Source: an uncultured Mycolicibacterium sp.
GTDB lineage: Bacteria > Actinomycetota > Actinomycetes > Mycobacteriales > Mycobacteriaceae
DNA length: 16,081 bases
Direction: 5' to 3'
NCBI RefSeq assembly: GCF_937941905.1
Contig: NZ_CALDGS010000125.1
Span: forward strand, 1-16,081
The position numbers were made by a program, and so were the translations under genes. This document shows positions 14,888-16,081 of the stretch, piece after piece. Every line of letters starts with the position of its first letter. Position 1 is the stretch's first letter. A model generated the notes under the pieces. The model was not told the origin of the DNA. It did no database searches and saw only the letters and a list, made by a program, of their open reading frames with translations.

Positions 14888-14914
14888 GGGAACGCGACGG
14901 CGCGGCGAAACGTT
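14888..14914 (+). promoter_or_regulatory. ECF-sigma-like promoter upstream of the BI-1 gene
   Basis: GGGAAC (14888-14893) and CGTT (14911-14914) are separated by 17 bases, resembling promoters read by stress sigma factors such as SigE or SigH (GGAAC and GTT elements). The start would fall near 14921, about 55 bases before the GTG. The assignment rests on the pattern alone. Confidence 0.35.
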
Positions 14915-14944
14915 GAGCAGATGTTCAGCAGACGTTCGTAGCGG
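14912..14944 (+). promoter_or_regulatory. Three phased 11-bp direct repeats
   Basis: GTTGAGCAGAT, GTTCAGCAGAC and GTTCGTAGCGG follow one another at 14912, 14923 and 14934. The first two differ at two positions; the third shares mainly GTT. The 7+4 layout with conserved AGC recalls PhoP-type binding sites (heptamers spaced by four bases), but the match to the known consensus is only partial. Confidence 0.45.
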
Positions 14945-14952
14945 TACGAACG
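14933..14952. promoter_or_regulatory. Perfect 8-bp inverted repeat, candidate operator
   Basis: CGTTCGTA and TACGAACG flank GCGG, giving a 20-bp palindrome 23 bases before the GTG of the BI-1 gene. It is too symmetric to be casual. It is not the mycobacterial LexA box, whose half sites face the other way. It could be a repressor site or a leader RNA hairpin. Confidence 0.55.
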
Positions 14953-14975
14953 ACGCCTTCAGAGAGGAACCGACG

Positions 14976-15827
14976 GTGCGCGAGAGCAGCAACCCGGTAT
15001 TCCGAACCCTGCCGAAGACGCAGGGCGGATACGCGACCTTTGGCACCGGCGCCGCCGGCTACGGCGCCCAGCAGGTGCACGCCGATCCGTACGCGTACGC
15101 CGAGCAGACCCAGGCCGGCGTCGCCCGGCCGATGACGATCGACGACGTCGTCACCAAGACCGGCATCACGCTGGGCGTGCTGGCCGCCGCCGCGGTCGTC
15201 ACCTACGCCCTGGCCGCGGTCAACCCGGCGATCGCCCTGCCGCTGGTGATGATCGGTGCGCTCGGCGGTCTGGTGATGGTCCTGATCGCCACCTTCGGGC
15301 GCAAGCAGGACAACCCCGGCATCGTGCTCACCTACGCGGCGCTGGAGGGGCTGGCCCTCGGCGGCATCTCGTGGGTCTTCGGCCAGAGCGTGGAGATCGC
15401 CGGCGGCAGCGCCGGTGCGCTGATCACCCAGGCGGTGCTCGGCACATTCGGGGTGTTCTTCGGGATGCTGGTCGTCTACAAGACCGGCGCCATCCGGGTC
15501 ACCCCGAAGTTCACCCGGTTCATCGTGGCCGGCCTGTTCGGTGTGCTGGTGCTGATGCTCGGCAACCTGGTGCTGGGGCTGTTCGGCGTCGGCGGCGGTG
15601 AGGGCATGGGTCTGCGCGCCGGTGGCCCGATCGCGATCATCTTCTCGCTGGTCTGCATCGGCCTGGCGGCGTTCAGCTTCCTGATCGACTTCGACGCCGC
15701 GGACCAGATGATCCGCGCCGGTGCGCCGGAGAAGGCCGCCTGGGGCGTGGCGCTGGGCCTGACCGTCACCCTGGTCTGGCTCTACATCGAGATCCTGCGG
15801 CTGCTGTCGTACTTCCAGAACGACTAG
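14976..15827 (+). CDS. Bax inhibitor-1/YccA family membrane protein, Rv1072-like
   Basis: This is a 283-residue polytopic membrane protein of the Bax inhibitor-1 (UPF0005, YccA/YetJ) family, whose bacterial members act as pH-sensitive calcium leak channels or as partners of membrane proteases. A soluble, Gly/Tyr/Gln-rich N terminus (1-55) precedes about seven helices: 64-83, 86-107, 117-135, 149-168, 182-204, 217-238 and 255-277. Acidic residues in LIDFDAADQM (236-245) lie at the end of helix six, where the family's ion-sensing aspartates occur. The GTG at 14976 has AGAGGA 7 bases upstream; upstream in-frame starts lack this. It is divergent from echA9 across 163 bp that carry phased repeats, an ECF-like promoter and a palindrome, so stress control is likely. 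A terminator follows. The function in mycobacteria is unknown. Confidence 0.88.
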   Translation: MRESSNPVFRTLPKTQGGYATFGTGAAGYGAQQVHADPYAYAEQTQAGVARPMTIDDVVTKTGITLGVLAAAAVVTYALAAVNPAIALPLVMIGALGGLVMVLIATFGRKQDNPGIVLTYAALEGLALGGISWVFGQSVEIAGGSAGALITQAVLGTFGVFFGMLVVYKTGAIRVTPKFTRFIVAGLFGVLVLMLGNLVLGLFGVGGGEGMGLRAGGPIAIIFSLVCIGLAAFSFLIDFDAADQMIRAGAPEKAAWGVALGLTVTLVWLYIEILRLLSYFQND

Positions 15828-15837
15828 CGGCTTTTCC

Positions 15838-15877
15838 GAGAAGGCCCGGTGCGATGACGCCCCGGGCCTTTTCTTTT
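15838..15877 (+). terminator. Intrinsic terminator after the BI-1 gene
   Basis: GAGAAGGCCCGG (15838-15849) pairs with CCGGGCCTTTTC (15862-15873) with one mismatch and a 12-base loop, and a T-rich run continues to 15877. It starts 11 bases after the stop codon and fits a rho-independent terminator. Confidence 0.85.
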
Positions 15878-15900
15878 GCCCCCCGAAAACGACGCTGCGC

Positions 15901-15934
15901 CCGGACCGCGAGTTCGGGCCGAACCGCGATCCGG
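15901..15934. terminator. Long hairpin between convergent genes, possible fadA3 terminator
   Basis: CCGGACCGCG (15901-15910) pairs with CGCGATCCGG (15925-15934) with one mismatch. The interior GTTCGG-G-CCGAAC (15912-15924) extends the stem. On the minus strand it lies 53 bases past the thiolase stop, but a T run (TTTT) comes only about 12 bases after it, so it may be a terminator without a standard tail. Confidence 0.45.
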
Positions 15935-15945
15935 ACGCAGTGTGC

Positions 15946-15988
15946 GATGCTCAGAGGTCGATGCTCAGGGGATCGACGCTCGGGGGTC
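15946..15988. repeat. Three imperfect 14-15 bp tandem repeats at the thiolase 3' end
   Basis: GATGCTCAGAGGTC (15946), GATGCTCAGGGGATC (15960) and GACGCTCGGGGGTC (15975-15988) lie head to tail. The third copy overlaps the stop codon of the thiolase gene (15987-15989). They probably arose by local duplication; no function is evident. Confidence 0.6.
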
Positions 15989-16081
15989 AGCTGAGCCGCT
16001 CGATGATCAGCGCCATGCCCTGCCCACCGCCGACGCACATGGTCTCCAGACCGAACTGCTTGTCGTAGGTCTGCAGGTTGT
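15987..16081 (-). CDS. fadA3: Acetyl-CoA acyltransferase (thiolase) C terminus, FadA3-like, partial
   Basis: Only the last 30 codons are inside the window; the gene continues beyond the right edge. The translated end runs NLQTYDKQFGLETM then CVGGGQGMALIIERLS. CVGGGQG is the thiolase signature that carries the C-terminal catalytic cysteine and the glycine-rich loop, and ERLS is a usual thiolase ending. Thiolases cleave 3-ketoacyl-CoA in the last step of beta-oxidation or condense acetyl-CoA. Place next to the Rv1072-like gene fits M. tuberculosis FadA3 (Rv1074c), with Rv1073 missing between them. It is convergent with the BI-1 gene, with terminator-like hairpins in the 159-bp gap. Confidence 0.88.
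   Translation of the reverse strand, partial: NLQTYDKQFGLETMCVGGGQGMALIIERLS

Noticed and set aside
14813..15046. N-terminal extension of the echA9 open frame
   Set aside because: The 78 extra codons lie over the divergent promoter region and the start of the BI-1 gene. A promoter sits directly before the GTG at 14812, and crotonase similarity begins there.

Overview
The window is GC-rich actinobacterial DNA from a mycobacterium, most likely a rapid-growing (Mycolicibacterium-type) species. The evidence is an antigen 85 mycolyltransferase, a mycobacterial cutinase-like esterase, an LpqV lipoprotein, frequent GTG starts and gene order. From about 4.5 kb to the right edge the order is the same as M. 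tuberculosis Rv1057 - Rv1058 (fadD14) - Rv1059 - Rv1063c - Rv1064c (lpqV) - Rv1065 - Rv1066 - Rv1069c - Rv1070c (echA8) - Rv1071c (echA9) - Rv1072 - Rv1074c (fadA3). Genes that lie between these in M. tuberculosis (Rv1060-1062, the PE_PGRS pair Rv1067c/Rv1068c, Rv1073) are absent. Homology and synteny statements come from memory of these families, not from a search.

Left accessory part (1-4.2 kb): an AT-richer regulatory stretch with three inverted repeats leads into an MFS transporter (+). Its 3' end overlaps a convergent DUF899 thioredoxin-like gene (-). Divergent from DUF899 are a secreted cutinase-like esterase (+) and an antigen 85C-like mycolyltransferase with a Thr/Pro tail (+). This block closes with a strong hairpin plus T6 terminator preceded by an 18-bp tandem repeat.

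Middle (4.2-8.8 kb): a long leader with 11-bp-phased repeats precedes a beta-propeller protein (Rv1057-like, +). A small secreted protein (-) follows, with a perfect 27-bp tandem duplication in its signal peptide. Next come FadD14 acyl-CoA ligase (+) and an NAD(P)-binding reductase-like protein (+).

Right conserved part (8.8-16.1 kb): a patatin-like phospholipase and LpqV form a minus-strand pair. A cysteine dioxygenase-like cupin and a rhodanese form a translationally coupled plus-strand pair. A minus-strand run encodes EchA9 (3-hydroxyisobutyryl-CoA hydrolase type), EchA8 (enoyl-CoA hydratase) and a membrane alpha/beta hydrolase. EchA9 is divergent from a Bax-inhibitor-1/YccA-like membrane protein (+), and the window ends in the 3' end of a thiolase (FadA3-like, -).

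The themes are envelope lipid and ester chemistry (Ag85, cutinase, patatin, membrane hydrolase), acyl-CoA metabolism (FadD14, EchA8, EchA9, FadA3), sulfur handling (dioxygenase and rhodanese) and envelope stress (propeller, BI-1). I see no mobile element, CRISPR array, tRNA or rRNA, and no convincing novel multi-gene system. The more interesting signals are regulatory or repeat-based: helical-phase repeats upstream of the propeller and BI-1 genes, the duplicated signal peptide, and three probable leaderless start sites.
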